64,000 nt of DNA from Maribacter hydrothermalis. GTDB lineage: Bacteria; Bacteroidota; Bacteroidia; Flavobacteriales; Flavobacteriaceae. Where the stretch lies: positions 2,356,001 to 2,420,000 of the forward strand of contig NZ_CP018760.1 of NCBI RefSeq assembly GCF_001913155.1. Reading direction: 5' to 3'. The first letter of the stretch is position 1. Each line of letters opens with the position of its first letter. Positions 16,755-27,100 of the stretch are shown here, piece by piece. Position numbers and translations under genes: made by a program. The notes below the pieces were generated by a model that searched no databases, was not told the DNA's origin, and saw only the letters and a program-made list of their open reading frames with translations.

Positions 16755-19700
16755 ATGATTGCAAAATTACGCCTAGTTTTTTCATTTTCCATATTATTTC
16801 TTTCCTTTTACGGGGTAGCTCAATCTACATATTGGAAAAATACGGAATTAAACGGACGCGCTAAACAATTTTCTAAGCAACGGCTGCAAGTAAATAAGGG
16901 TAAAGCATTTGTTTTAAACCAAGAACTTTTTATACAAGCACTTACCGCAAACAAGAATTCTAATGTAATTTATTTTCCAAATGAAGAGGGGATTTTAATA
17001 GAATTTCGGGTACAGGAAGCAAGTGTGTTTTCGGAAAAACTTGCAGAAAAATACCCTTCTATAAAATCGTACAAAGGTGTCGCCGTACATGATCCTACTA
17101 AGCAAGTTCGTTTTAGTGTTTCAAATAAAGGCATTCAAAGTATGACAAGTGTGGCAGGGGAGAACGGATCTTTGTTTATGCAAAAGTCAGTGGATGACAC
17201 CTATGTGTTGTATAGGAGAACAGAACAAGAAAAAAGTGATATTGATTTTGTTTGCCGAACAATGCCTAGTTTAATGGAATATTCCCAAAATAACACTGCA
17301 AAGTTAGTAGATGACCAAGTATTAAGAACATTTAGGGTAGCCATTTCAGCTTCTGGGGAGTATACACAATTTCACGGTGGAACGGTTATCGATGCCCTAG
17401 CGGCTATTAATGCCAGTTTAACTAGAATTAATGCAATTTTTGAACGCGACCTAGCTATAACTCTTGAACTAATAGATAATACCGATTTAGTAATTTTTAC
17501 GGACCCAGAAACAGATCCTTATACAGGCAGTTTAAGTGCACAAGTTCAAAATACACTTACAAATATTATCGGTGAAGCAAATTATGATATAGGCCATCTT
17601 TTTAATCAACAAGATAATACGCTGGATGGTAACTCAGGATTTATTGGTGCCGTATGTCAAGACAATAGAAAGGGGAGCGGCTATACCACCTTGTCTTCAC
17701 CTGTTGGCGATGCCTTTGATATAGATTTGGTAGCGCATGAAATGGGACATCAGTTTGGTGCTAATCACTCATTTTCACATATTTCGGAAGGTACAACGGT
17801 GCAAGTAGAACCAGCAAGTGGCACTACGATAATGGGCTATGCCGGTATTACTGGCAACAATAATGTGGCTTCAAACAGTGATGATTATTTTCATTATGTA
17901 AGTGTGGTTCAAATTAGAGATTATCTGCAAACTATTTCATGTGGGCAGACTCAAGTTTTAACGAATTCGCCACCCACATTACTTCCTTTGTCAAATTATA
18001 GTATTCCTAAGGAAACTCCTTTTGTGTTGGTTGGTGAGGCCAATGATGTTGACACCACCAATGTTCTTAGCTATTCTTGGGAACAGATCGATAACGGCAT
18101 TGTTACGAGATCTACCTTTGGGCCTGCTAATCCGGCAGGGGCTAATTTTAGGTCACTGCCTCCAAGTATTTCGCCACAACGGTTTTTCCCAAAACTTAAT
18201 CGTATTTTAAGTGGGCAATTAATACAGGCGGCACCAAGTGTTGACGAAGCTTGGGAAACGCTTTCAAGCATTGGCCGTGAATTCAACTTTTCTTTAACCG
18301 TCCGTGACAATGCTTTAAATGGTGGTCAGTCAATTTCAGATGAATTAATGATTTCTGTAATTAATGATGCCGGACCATTTGTGGTAACTTCGCAGAATAC
18401 AGAAGAGACATTTGAAGCAGGTTCGGTGCAAAACATTACTTGGGATGTTGCAAACACCAATGTTGCGCCAATTAACGCTGAAACGGTTTCTATTTACTTT
18501 TCTACGGATCGTGGAATTACTTTTCCAACGTTATTAGTTGAAAATACGGTAAATGATGGAAACCAAAGTGTTATTATTCCCAATTTACCTACCACTACAG
18601 GGCGCATAATGATAAAGGCCGATACTAATATTTTCTTTTCGGTAAATAGCTCTAATTTTACAATAACCCCTTCTGATATTGTATTAAATTTTAATCAGGT
18701 AGTTTTCGATGTGTGTAAACCAAATGATATCTCTATTCCTTTTACTTATGAAACCAATATAGGATTTAATGAAGAAAGTACTTTTAGTGCTATAGATTTA
18801 CCAACGGGGCTGACAGCTAACTTTTCACCAATATCAGCTGATACGACCAATACCAATGTAACTGTAGATTTTGTAGGTATTTCTAATCTTTCCGAAGGTG
18901 AATATCCCATCAAAATTATAGCTACTTCTGCAACTGCTTCTAAAGAAGTTACGCTGCAATTAAGGGTGTACGATGCTATTTTTGAATCTGTTGAATTAAC
19001 CGCTCCAAGTAATGGAATGGAAAATGTGTCTAAAGATGTGGTTTTGAATTGGACAAACGCCATAGGTAATACATTGTACGATATTGAAATTGCGACAGAT
19101 ATAAGCTTTGCAACTATTATAGAATCTGCTACGGTAAGTACCGATTTTTATGCACCATCCTTACTAGAAAACAATAGCCAATATTTTTGGCGTTTAAGAC
19201 CTAAAAACGATTGCGGTGAAGGCGTTTTTGGTACTGCTTTTAGTTTTTCTACTATACAGTTTAATTGTGCTGTAAAAGAGGCAACGGCATTGCCTATAAC
19301 GATATCAAGCAGTGGTACGCCCGTAATTAGTTCTAAGATCGTATTTTACGAAAATCTTGCGGTGGCAGATTTAAATGTTGTTCTGGATATAGAACATACC
19401 TTTTTAGCCGATTTAGTGATTAAACTAACATCACCAGCAGGTACAGCAGTAACATTGGTTTCTGGTTCTTGTGGCGAGGCTCAAAATATTTTGGCCACTT
19501 TTGACGATGATAGCCCCTCTTTTAATTGTTTTAATAATCCAGGTATAAGCGGTTCGGTAAGGCCATTAGGAAGTTTAAGTGCTTTTAATGGAGAATCTAT
19601 ACTTGGCGAATGGACCTTGGAAATACGTGATAATGCGCCTTCGGATGGCGGTCGTTTAAATGCTTTTGCTCTTGAGGTATGTGTGGAGGGAGATTTTAGA

Positions 19701-20519
19701 CCCGATGATGATAACGACGGTGTTTTTGATGATGGCGACGACCTTTGTCCTGGAACTTTAAATGGTCTCGAAGTTGATGCTTCTGGCTGCCCTGTCTACC
19801 GTTTTCCTGAAGAAAACTTTTTGGTAAGTTTAGAAAGCGAAACTTGTAGGGATAATAACGATGGTTCGTTGACTATAATACCAAAATTAGCTCTTGATTA
19901 TGAAGTAGCCATTACAGGTAATGGCATTAATTTATCCCAGAATTTTTCAAATTCCTTTATTTTGGAAAATTTGAGTTCAGGTACATATACGCTATGTATA
20001 ACTGGAACAGACGGAACCATATCATATGTGGAGTATTGTGTAGAAGTTCAAATAACAGAACCGGCACCATTGAGCGTTTCTTCTAAAATAGCACTAGATG
20101 GTTCGCAAATTACCCTTGAAATGGAAGGCTCGTCGATTTATACCATCGAGTTAAACGGAATTTCTATTCAAACAGAAAAATCTAGTGTGGTGTTAGATTT
20201 AGAAAAAGGATTGAATATCTTAAAAGTTTTTACGAATATTCCATGTCAAGGAATTTATGAAGAGGAATTTGGCTTTTTTGAGAAGCCAATAGTTTTTCCA
20301 AATCCCGTTAAGGATATAGTTAAAGTATACTTAGGAAGCAACCAAGAAAAAGTGTTGGTAAGGGTGTTTAGTGTTGATGGACGATGGGTTTTTGATGAAT
20401 CGGTACTATCACAAGACGGCGTCGTAGAAATAGATTTAAGCTCATTATCTACCGGTGTTTACTACCTAAAGTATAAAAGTGTAAAAATAAAAGGAACCTC
20501 AAAAGTTGTTAAAGAATGA
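16755..20519 (+). CDS. Secreted reprolysin-type (M12B-like) metalloprotease with P-domain and T9SS signal
   Basis: 1254 residues from the ATG at 16755; an upstream TTG in frame is rejected because the ATG gives a clean signal peptide (MIAKLRLVFSFSILFLSFYGVA). The metzincin zinc site HEMGHQFGANH is at 328-338 (HExxHxxGxxH). After it come Ig/FN3-like modules, a proprotein-convertase P-domain (about 835-980), a calcium-binding DDDNDGVFDDGDD repeat of thrombospondin type 3 kind, a Cys-containing module, and a C-terminal sorting domain (FPNPVKD ... STGVYYLKYK). It should be exported by Sec and then the type IX system to the surface or medium. Its stop overlaps the following lipoprotein start (ATGA). 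Confidence 0.9.
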   Translation: MIAKLRLVFSFSILFLSFYGVAQSTYWKNTELNGRAKQFSKQRLQVNKGKAFVLNQELFIQALTANKNSNVIYFPNEEGILIEFRVQEASVFSEKLAEKYPSIKSYKGVAVHDPTKQVRFSVSNKGIQSMTSVAGENGSLFMQKSVDDTYVLYRRTEQEKSDIDFVCRTMPSLMEYSQNNTAKLVDDQVLRTFRVAISASGEYTQFHGGTVIDALAAINASLTRINAIFERDLAITLELIDNTDLVIFTDPETDPYTGSLSAQVQNTLTNIIGEANYDIGHLFNQQDNTLDGNSGFIGAVCQDNRKGSGYTTLSSPVGDAFDIDLVAHEMGHQFGANHSFSHISEGTTVQVEPASGTTIMGYAGITGNNNVASNSDDYFHYVSVVQIRDYLQTISCGQTQVLTNSPPTLLPLSNYSIPKETPFVLVGEANDVDTTNVLSYSWEQIDNGIVTRSTFGPANPAGANFRSLPPSISPQRFFPKLNRILSGQLIQAAPSVDEAWETLSSIGREFNFSLTVRDNALNGGQSISDELMISVINDAGPFVVTSQNTEETFEAGSVQNITWDVANTNVAPINAETVSIYFSTDRGITFPTLLVENTVNDGNQSVIIPNLPTTTGRIMIKADTNIFFSVNSSNFTITPSDIVLNFNQVVFDVCKPNDISIPFTYETNIGFNEESTFSAIDLPTGLTANFSPISADTTNTNVTVDFVGISNLSEGEYPIKIIATSATASKEVTLQLRVYDAIFESVELTAPSNGMENVSKDVVLNWTNAIGNTLYDIEIATDISFATIIESATVSTDFYAPSLLENNSQYFWRLRPKNDCGEGVFGTAFSFSTIQFNCAVKEATALPITISSSGTPVISSKIVFYENLAVADLNVVLDIEHTFLADLVIKLTSPAGTAVTLVSGSCGEAQNILATFDDDSPSFNCFNNPGISGSVRPLGSLSAFNGESILGEWTLEIRDNAPSDGGRLNAFALEVCVEGDFRPDDDNDGVFDDGDDLCPGTLNGLEVDASGCPVYRFPEENFLVSLESETCRDNNDGSLTIIPKLALDYEVAITGNGINLSQNFSNSFILENLSSGTYTLCITGTDGTISYVEYCVEVQITEPAPLSVSSKIALDGSQITLEMEGSSIYTIELNGISIQTEKSSVVLDLEKGLNILKVFTNIPCQGIYEEEFGFFEKPIVFPNPVKDIVKVYLGSNQEKVLVRVFSVDGRWVFDESVLSQDGVVEIDLSSLSTGVYYLKYKSVKIKGTSKVVKE

Positions 20520-21202
20520 TGCGCCTTATACTGTTTAGTGTTTGTTTAGTTATCACTTTTTCTGGTTGTAAAAAGAAAAGAACGCCAATGCCTCCTGAAG
20601 CGGCGCTACTTATCTTTCCAGAAAAAAATTCTGAATGTACCACTGGCCAAAGTTTAGGTCAAGAAACCAGTCAAGTTGAGTTTCAATGGGCTGCTGCCGA
20701 TCATACAGAAACGTATGAGTTAAGGGTTACGAATACTACTACAGGTACCACGCAAACCATAACATCAACAACTACATCTGCAAAATTACCATTGGCAAAA
20801 GGCGAACAGTTTTCTTGGATTGTCCGCTCAAAAAATAGTCAAGTAGAACAAACCGTGTCCAGTGAGATGTGGAGTTTTTATAATTCGGGTTCAAGAACTA
20901 CGTTCGCCCCATTTCCTGCAACAATTATAAGTCCGGAATCATCAGATAATGTTTTTAAAGACTTAAATAATGAAGTTACACTTTCGTGGTCGGCATCTGA
21001 TCTAGATGATGATATCGTAAGTTACGATGTATATTTTTCCGTTGAAACACCGCCTGTGGATTTAGCAGGTACATTACAGCCAACGGTAACAAGTATGAAA
21101 GTTTCTGTTACTGCCGATACGGTTTATTATTGGAAAATTGTAGTTACCGATGCAGAAGGGAATAAATCGGATACTGGAATTTATAACTTTAGGGTTCTTT
21201 AA
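20516..21202 (+). CDS. Lipoprotein with two FN3-like modules, partner of the protease
   Basis: 228 residues. It has a lipoprotein signal (LVITFSGC, lipid-attached Cys18) followed by two beta-rich FN3-like modules: one starting at LLIFPEKNSECTTGQ and one at PFPATIISPESSDNV with VTLSWSASDLDDDIVSYDVYF. The start codon overlaps the protease stop by 4 bp, so expression is coupled. A paralogue (47979-48686) sits in the same coupled position after the M4 protease in this window. That suggests a role tied to the proteases, such as surface retention, folding or inhibition, but no direct evidence exists. Confidence 0.85.
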   Translation: MMRLILFSVCLVITFSGCKKKRTPMPPEAALLIFPEKNSECTTGQSLGQETSQVEFQWAAADHTETYELRVTNTTTGTTQTITSTTTSAKLPLAKGEQFSWIVRSKNSQVEQTVSSEMWSFYNSGSRTTFAPFPATIISPESSDNVFKDLNNEVTLSWSASDLDDDIVSYDVYFSVETPPVDLAGTLQPTVTSMKVSVTADTVYYWKIVVTDAEGNKSDTGIYNFRVL

Positions 21203-21825
21203 GAATTGTTGAATTGGTTCATTGTTCTGGCAATTCCTGCAAGTGCAAATGAATTAATGATTTCTGTAGATTTTTTTAAGCGTTCGGGCAACTGATCGTT
21301 TTCTTCATCGCTCCATTTGCCTAATACATACTCTACTTGTCTTCCTTTGCCAAAATCGGCACCTACACCAAATCTGTATCTATTATATAAAATAGTTTGT
21401 AGAAACAGCTCTATATCTTTTAGTCCGTTATGCCCTCCATTGCTGCCCTTGGTTTTTATGCGTATAGTGCCAAAAGGTAAATTAATATCATCAGTAATTA
21501 CAAGAATATTGCTTTGAGGTATATTCTCTTTGTCCATCCAATATTTTAAAGCTTTACCACTACGATTCATATACGTAGACGGCTTAAGACATATAATTGT
21601 TCTACCCTTTATCTTAAATGAGCCAATGTCCCCAAGTTTAGCCGTTTCAAAAGTAAATTCATTTGCTTTTGCTACTTCATCTAAAATTTTAAATCCAATA
21701 TTATGACGGGTTTCTGCATATTCATCACCAATATTACCAAGGCCAACAATTAAAAATTTTTTCATGGGATCTTTCTCTTCAATACTGTTCTTCTTTGAAA
21801 AAATATAGTTTAAAAAAGCGAACAT
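21199..21825 (-). CDS. pth: Peptidyl-tRNA hydrolase
   Basis: Releases tRNA from prematurely dropped peptidyl-tRNAs. The core starts at KKFLIVGLGNIGDEYAETRHNIG split across residues 22-45, with the catalytic His in RHNIGF, Asn in STYMNRSGKAL, Asp in DDINLPFG and the GSNGGHNGLKDIE loop. The 208-residue form shown has 20 extra N-terminal residues; a start at the internal Met (21765) gives the usual length and is at least as likely. It overlaps the end of the convergent lipoprotein gene by 4 bp. Confidence 0.93.
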   Translation of the reverse strand: MFAFLNYIFSKKNSIEEKDPMKKFLIVGLGNIGDEYAETRHNIGFKILDEVAKANEFTFETAKLGDIGSFKIKGRTIICLKPSTYMNRSGKALKYWMDKENIPQSNILVITDDINLPFGTIRIKTKGSNGGHNGLKDIELFLQTILYNRYRFGVGADFGKGRQVEYVLGKWSDEENDQLPERLKKSTEIINSFALAGIARTMNQFNNS

Positions 21826-21847
21826 TTTCTTTTGCGATTAAGGATGT

Positions 21848-21888
21848 AAAAATACAAAAGCATCCTGATACTAGTACCAGGATGCTTT
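21848..21888 (-). terminator. Rho-independent terminator of rplY
   Basis: Perfect 11-bp arms AAAGCATCCTG and CAGGATGCTTT with a 10-nt loop, followed on the minus strand by TTTGTATTTTT. It lies between the rplY stop and the pth start, so pth must have its own promoter or depend on readthrough. Confidence 0.85.
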
Positions 21889-21912
21889 ATAGATAATCTT
21901 AAACTAGACTGT

Positions 21913-22545
21913 TTATTCTTGAGCAGAATCTTCTGAAGAATCTTCCGCGCCTTCAGCACCTTCTTCTCCTTCTTCATCCTCGTCCTCAATAGCAACTGCC
22001 GTACGTGCAGTCTTAACTTGAACAACAACAGTAGTGTCTGGGTGTAGAATGGTAAAATCATCGCTTAACAATGTACCTACAGAAATGTTTTGACCGATTT
22101 TTAATTTAGAAATATCGACATCAAAGAAATCCGGTAGTTTACTTGGCAATGCTTTAATAGTAAGTTTACGTTTTCTAAATAATAAACGTCCACCATTACG
22201 AACACCAGGAGAGTTTCCTTCTAATCTTACCGGTATGTCCATAGTAATAACTTTGTTATCAAATAATTGATAAAAATCAATGTGAATGATAGCATCGGTT
22301 ACTGGGTGAAACTGAATATCTTGCAATACTGCATTAATTGAGGTTCCACCATCCAATTCAATTGCAACTGTATGTGCATTTGGAGTGTAAACCAAGTCTC
22401 TGAACGATAGTTCGTCTGCTGAAAAATGTAATGGTTTATCCCCTCCGTATACTACGCAAGGAACCTTTCCAGCATTACGTAGGGCTTTCGTTGCCTTTTT
22501 GCCCACGCTTTCTCTTTGTGATCCTTTAATTGTAATTGACTTCAT
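21913..22545 (-). CDS. rplY: 50S ribosomal protein L25/general stress protein Ctc
   Basis: 210 residues, the long Ctc form. The N-terminal L25 domain ([27 protein letters not shown]) binds 5S rRNA. The C-terminal TL5/Ctc beta domain runs to about residue 185 ([15 protein letters not shown]). The last ~30 residues are an acidic, low-complexity tail ([15 protein letters not shown]), common in Bacteroidota. It lies downstream of prs on the same strand, a conserved pairing, but a hairpin at the prs stop suggests at least partial transcriptional separation. Confidence 0.94.
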   Translation of the reverse strand: MKSITIKGSQRESVGKKATKALRNAGKVPCVVYGGDKPLHFSADELSFRDLVYTPNAHTVAIELDGGTSINAVLQDIQFHPVTDAIIHIDFYQLFDNKVITMDIPVRLEGNSPGVRNGGRLLFRKRKLTIKALPSKLPDFFDVDISKLKIGQNISVGTLLSDDFTILHPDTTVVVQVKTARTAVAIEDEDEEGEEGAEGAEDSSEDSAQE

Positions 22546-22629
22546 TATATATATTAAAAATTAATACTCTATTTAATTGTGCCTTCCATAAGGCTTGGTC
22601 AAGTCTATTTTATCTAAATTGCTATCATA

Positions 22630-22661
22630 ATAAAACGGTAGCGGAGCGCAGCCAAAGCTAC
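22630..22661 (-). terminator. Candidate hairpin/terminator at the prs stop codon
   Basis: GTAGC and GCTAC flank a GC-rich centre with partial inner pairing (GGCTGCGCTCC). The 5' arm includes the prs stop codon, and the minus strand continues CGTTTTATT. The GC-rich centre resembles the dispersed palindromes seen near 52 kb. Confidence 0.45.
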
Positions 22662-23599
22662 ATTAAGAATTTAGAAGAAATAGAATTGTTGTTATGTACC
22701 TTATCCATTACATCTGCAAATAAATTGGCACAGCTTAATACTCTTACTTTATCACTCTTTACCTCAATAGGAATTGAATCTGTAATTATCAATTCCGTAA
22801 GCTTAGAGTTTTCAATTTTCTCGTATGCATTACCCGATAATAAACCATGTGTTGTTATAGCTCGTACACTAATAGCACCACGCTCCATCATTAAATCGGC
22901 CGCTTTTGTTAATGTTCCTGCAGTATCGACCATGTCGTCAACAAGCACTACATTTTTTCCTTGTACATCGCCAATGAGCTCCATATGCGAAATAATATTG
23001 GCTTTTGCTCTTTGCTTATAACAAACTACAACATCACAATCTAAAGCTTTGGAATAGGCATATGCTCTTTTAGAACCGCCCATATCTGGGGAAGCTATCG
23101 TAAGGTTATTTAACCCAAGACTTTTTAGGTAGGGTAAAAACAAGGTTGATGCAAATAAATGATCTACAGGCTTTTCGAAAAATCCTTGTATTTGATCTGC
23201 ATGCAAATCCATCGTTATAATTCTAGTAGCACCTGCTGTCTCTAGCATTTTAGCAACTAGTTTTGCTGCTATAGGCACTCTAGGTTTGTCTTTTCTATCT
23301 TGTCTTGCCCACCCAAAATAAGGCATAACGGCTGTTATGTGACGCGCAGATGCTCTTTTTGCAGCATCGATCATCAATAACATTTCCATTAAATTTTCTG
23401 GGCCAGGGTGTGTAGAACCAATTATAAAAATTCGTGTTCCACGAATAGATTCTTCAAAAGAAGGTTGAAACTCACCATCACTGTAACGAGAAAAAATTAC
23501 ATTACCCAATTCCATTCCGTAAGCCTTAGCGATTTTTTCGCCTAAGATTTTACTTTGGGTACAAGCAAATATTTTCGGTTGTGGTACTTGGTATGGCAT
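22658..23599 (-). CDS. prs: Ribose-phosphate pyrophosphokinase
   Basis: Makes PRPP from ribose 5-phosphate and ATP for nucleotide, His and Trp synthesis. I chose the Met that opens MPYQVPQPKIFACTQS (313 residues, the usual flavobacterial start); a start 7 codons upstream is possible. Visible motifs are FSRYSDGEFQPSFEESIRG, the metal-binding DLHADQIQGFF and the PRPP loop VVLVDDMVDTAGTLTKAA. Genes in order prs then rplY on the minus strand. Confidence 0.95.
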   Translation of the reverse strand: MPYQVPQPKIFACTQSKILGEKIAKAYGMELGNVIFSRYSDGEFQPSFEESIRGTRIFIIGSTHPGPENLMEMLLMIDAAKRASARHITAVMPYFGWARQDRKDKPRVPIAAKLVAKMLETAGATRIITMDLHADQIQGFFEKPVDHLFASTLFLPYLKSLGLNNLTIASPDMGGSKRAYAYSKALDCDVVVCYKQRAKANIISHMELIGDVQGKNVVLVDDMVDTAGTLTKAADLMMERGAISVRAITTHGLLSGNAYEKIENSKLTELIITDSIPIEVKSDKVRVLSCANLFADVMDKVHNNNSISSKFLM

Positions 23600-23666
23600 G
23601 TCTTTCTTATTGTTTTCCAAAGAGTTGCTTCTATAATTTATTGAAGCCCTTGTTTTTAAAGAGGTG

Positions 23667-23674
23667 CAAATTTA
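23667..23674 (-). promoter_or_regulatory. Candidate -7 box for prs
   Basis: On the minus strand TAAATTTG matches TAnnTTTG exactly, with a TTAG 17 bp upstream as a weak -33 element. It is 67 bp before the chosen prs start. Confidence 0.45.
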
Positions 23675-23740
23675 AAAATTAAATTTGGTTGCTAATGCAT
23701 AAATCTTAATATTTTTAGTGATGGTAAGAAAATAATTATT

Positions 23741-23748
23741 TAGTTTTG
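23741..23748 (+). promoter_or_regulatory. Candidate -7 box for tRNA-Leu
   Basis: TAGTTTTG matches TAnnTTTG exactly and lies 41 bp before the mature tRNA 5' end, leaving a short leader. A TTTAG about 22 bp upstream may serve as -33 box. Confidence 0.45.
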
Positions 23749-23789
23749 CAGTCCTATTTTTATAGGATGCCATTTGTAAAATGGTTAAC

Positions 23790-23869
23790 ACGCTCGAGTG
23801 GCGGAACTGGTAGACGCGCTGGATTCAAAATCCAGTTCTTCGGAGTGCGGGTTCGATTCCCGCCTCGAG
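23790..23869 (+). tRNA. tRNA-Leu (CAA)
   Basis: Full cloverleaf: acceptor arms GCTCGAG and CTCGAGT (one G-T pair), D arm around GGCGGAACTGGTAGACGC, anticodon stem CTGGA/TCCAG enclosing TTCAAAA (anticodon CAA), a variable arm (short for a leucine tRNA), T arm GCGGG-TTCGATT-CCCGC and discriminator A. CCA is not encoded. It reads UUG codons. It is followed at once by a strong terminator and sits at the left border of the CRISPR-Cas locus. Confidence 0.95.
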
Positions 23870-23878
23870 TACGGAGTA

Positions 23879-23918
23879 AAAACCTAACAAATTGATATTC
23901 AATTTGTTAGGTTTTTTT
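23879..23918 (+). terminator. Rho-independent terminator after tRNA-Leu
   Basis: Perfect 15-bp arms AAAACCTAACAAATT and AATTTGTTAGGTTTT with a 7-nt loop, followed by a T run. It ends the tRNA transcript; the minus side also has an A/T tail, so it could stop transcription coming from the tracrRNA side. Confidence 0.9.
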
Positions 23919-24008
23919 ATTTTATTTAATGCCGATATTTTGCCGAAAAAAATATTTTTTAACTTTTCTTTTATCACTATCCATTTGAAATACATTTAGA
24001 TTAATTCC

Positions 24009-24092
24009 AAAAAAAATGCCCCGAATTGGAAGTCGAGGCGGCTTAAATGTTTTCACAACGGAATAATCCTTATTGTGAATTGCTTTCAGTAT
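24009..24092 (-). ncRNA. tracrRNA of the type II-C CRISPR system
   Basis: On the minus strand, divergent from cas9. Plus-strand bases 24073-24090 (TTGTGAATTGCTTTCAGT) are identical to 18 nt of the crRNA-sense repeat, so the minus-strand transcript is an exact anti-repeat. Downstream the transcript folds into a small nexus (GGA-TTAT-TCC within a CACAA/TTGTG pairing) and ends in a 7-bp GC-rich hairpin (GCCTCGA with TCGGGGC) followed by eight T (24009-24016), a classic terminator. Its layout and sequence resemble tracrRNAs of other flavobacterial Cas9 loci. It would pair with crRNA to load Cas9. Confidence 0.92.
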
Positions 24093-24094
24093 GG

Positions 24095-24102
24095 TAAATG
24101 TA
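24095..24102 (-). promoter_or_regulatory. Candidate tracrRNA -7 box
   Basis: On the minus strand TACATTTA is one base off TAnnTTTG, and the expected start point ~7 nt later falls at the first base of the anti-repeat. The same final-A variant occurs inside each CRISPR repeat. Confidence 0.4.
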
Positions 24103-24123
24103 ATCATTAAATTTTAAAATGGA

Positions 24124-24139
24124 TTACGGGATTCCGTAA
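24124..24139. promoter_or_regulatory. Palindrome between tracrRNA and cas9
   Basis: TTACGG and CCGTAA are separated by GATT, an inverted repeat located between the divergent tracrRNA and cas9 start regions. It could be an operator, but nothing identifies a regulator. The cas9 promoter itself may involve TACTTTG at 24154-24160, which has only one spacer base instead of two. Confidence 0.3.
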
Positions 24140-24185
24140 ACACATTCTTACAATACTTTGTATTTTCATTGCATAATATATAAGC

Positions 24186-27100
24186 ATGAAAAAAATACTT
24201 GGGTTAGACTTAGGAACCAATTCAATTGGTTGGGCGTTAATTGAAAATAGTTTTACTGAAAAAGAGGGTAAAATAAATGATATGGGTGTTCGTATTATAC
24301 CAATGAGCGCTGATATTTTAGGGAAGTTCGATGCTGGCCAATCTCATTCGCAAACAGCTGAAAGAACTGGATACAGAGGAACAAGACGTTTATATCAACG
24401 GGACAATTTACGTAGAGAGCGTTTGCATCGTGTATTGCATATTCTAGGATTTTTGCCTAAGCATTATGATGAACATATAGATTTTGAAAAGCGATTAGGT
24501 CAATTTAAAGAAGGGAAAGAAATAAAGCTCAATTATAGATGCAACGTAGAAAATAAACATGAGTTTATTTTTATATCATCATTTAACGAAATGCTTACAG
24601 AATTTAAAAAAGCTCAACCGGAGTTATTTTATTTGAAGTCCAATGGAGAAGAAACTAAAATACCGTATGACTGGACACTGTATTATTTACGCAAAAAAGC
24701 ACTTTCACAACCCTTGACCAAGCAAGAATTGGCTTGGATTATTTTAAATTTCAATCAAAAGCGTGGGTATTATCAATTGCGTGGAGAAGAAATTGACGAC
24801 GATAAAAACAAGCAATTTGTTAAGCTTAAAGTAAAAGAAGTTATTAATTCTGGTGAAGCGGTAAAAGGAAAGCCATTGTTTGATGTAATTTTTGAAAACG
24901 GTTGGAAATACGATAAACAAGTAGTTAAAACCGAAGATTGGATAGATAGGACAAAGGAATTTATTGTAACTACAAAAGTGCTAAAGAATGGCGATTTAAA
25001 AAGAAGCTACAAAACCGTTGATTCCGAAAAAGATTGGGCTGCCATAAAAGCGAAAACCGAACAGGATATTGAGCGTTCCAATAAAACGGTTGGCGAATTC
25101 ATTTATGAAACCCTGCTTGAAAATCCAACACAGAAAATAAGAGGAAAACTTGTTAAAACCATAGAACGTAAATTCTACAAAGAGGAATTAAAGAATATTT
25201 TAATCAAGCAAATTGAGCTACAACCTACACTTTTTTCAGAGGAATTATATAAGGCTTGTATTGAAGAATTATACCCAAGAAACGAAGCACACCAAAATGC
25301 TATAAAAAACCGTGACTTTATCTATTTGTTGATGGATGATATTATTTTCTATCAGCGTCCCCTTAAAAGTCAAAAATCTAACATTTCTGGTTGTCAGTTA
25401 GAGCAACGTGTTTATTATAAAGCCAATAAAGATTCAGGTGAAAACGAAGAGGTTAAACAGGCTGTAAAAGCTATACCAAAATCACATCCACTATTTCAGG
25501 AGTTTAGAAATTGGCAGTGGTTGCAAAACCTAAAAATCTATAATAAAGTTGATACGGAAAAAGGCGAACTAACCGATGTTACCAAGCAATTATTACCAAG
25601 CGAAGATAGCTGGGTTAATTTATTCAACTTTCTACAGTGTAAAAAAGAACTGGAACAAAAGCAATTCATTAAGTATTTTATTGATAAAAAACTCATTAAT
25701 AAAACTGAAAAAGACCATTACCGATGGAATTATGTTGAAGATAAAAAATACCCGTTTACAGAAACTAGAGCGCAATTTATTTCCCGCTTAACCAAAGTCG
25801 AAGGTATCGAGGAAATCAACACGTTTTTAGATAAAAAAACACAGATCGGCACTAAAGACAATAGTCCTTTTGTATCTAGAATTGAACAATTATGGCACAT
25901 AATTTATTCAGTTTCAGATATTAAGGAATACGAATCTGCTTTAGAAAAGTTCGCTATAAAACATCATTTAAACGAAGAATCTTTTGTAGCTAATTTTATC
26001 AAATTTCCTCCTTTTAAAAGCGACTATGGTAGTTATTCTAAAAAAGCATTAAATAAATTACTACCATTAATGCGAAGAGGTAACTATTGGACCGAAAATG
26101 ATATTTCAGAAAAAGTAAAACTACGTGTGTCTGAAATTATGGAACGTGTTAATGCGCTTAACTTAAAAGAGGATTATAGCTCTAAAGAACTTGCCGAAAC
26201 TTTAGTAAATGTTAGCGATGATGATGTAAAAAAGCAACTTATAAAAAGCTTTGTCTCGTTTAAGGATAGAAATCCACTAATGGGTTTAAATACCTTTCAA
26301 GCTACATATTTGGTTTACGGTAGGCACTCAGAGGTTGGTGATATCCAAAATTGGAAAACTCCCGATGATATAGACACGTATCTTAAAAACTTTAAACAAC
26401 ACTCGCTTCGGAATCCTATTGTAGAACAGGTGGTTACTGAAACTTTGCGGGTGGTACGTGATATTTGGAAACATCACGGCAAAAGCCAAACTAATTTTTT
26501 CAATGAGATTCATGTGGAGTTAGGTCGTGAAATGAAAAACCCGGCTGACAAGCGAAAGAGAATTTCTGAAAGAAATACCGAAAACGAGAACACAAACAAT
26601 CGTATTAGAGAAATCTTAAAGGACTTAATGAATGATGCTTCAATTCAGGGAGATGTTAGAGACTATTCACCAAGTCAGCAAGGTATTTTAAAAATCTATG
26701 AAGAAGGTGTTTATCAAAACCCTAAAGTAGATTATTCAAAAGTTAGTGAAGATGAAATCACAAAAATTAGACGTAGTAACAATCCAACGCAAAAAGAAAT
26801 TCAACGCTATCGCCTATGGTTAGAGCAAGGCTATATTTCGCCGTATACCTGCAAACCTATTCCTTTATCTAAATTATTTACGCACCATTATCAAATAGAA
26901 CATATTATTCCACAGTCCCGCTATTTTGATAATTCATCAAGTAATAAAATAATTTGTGAAAGCGAGGTTAACGAAGACAAGGATAATAAAACGGCATTTG
27001 AATATTTAAAAGATAAAGGCGAAAACGTTATCAATGGGCATAAATTGCTAAGTCTGGCTGCATACGAAGCTCACGTTAATAAATACTTTAAAAACAACCG

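Noticed and set aside
23922..24107. 61-residue open frame on the minus strand upstream of cas9
   Set aside because: It lies over the tracrRNA and its terminator; composition and ends follow the RNA structure, and there is no family resemblance.
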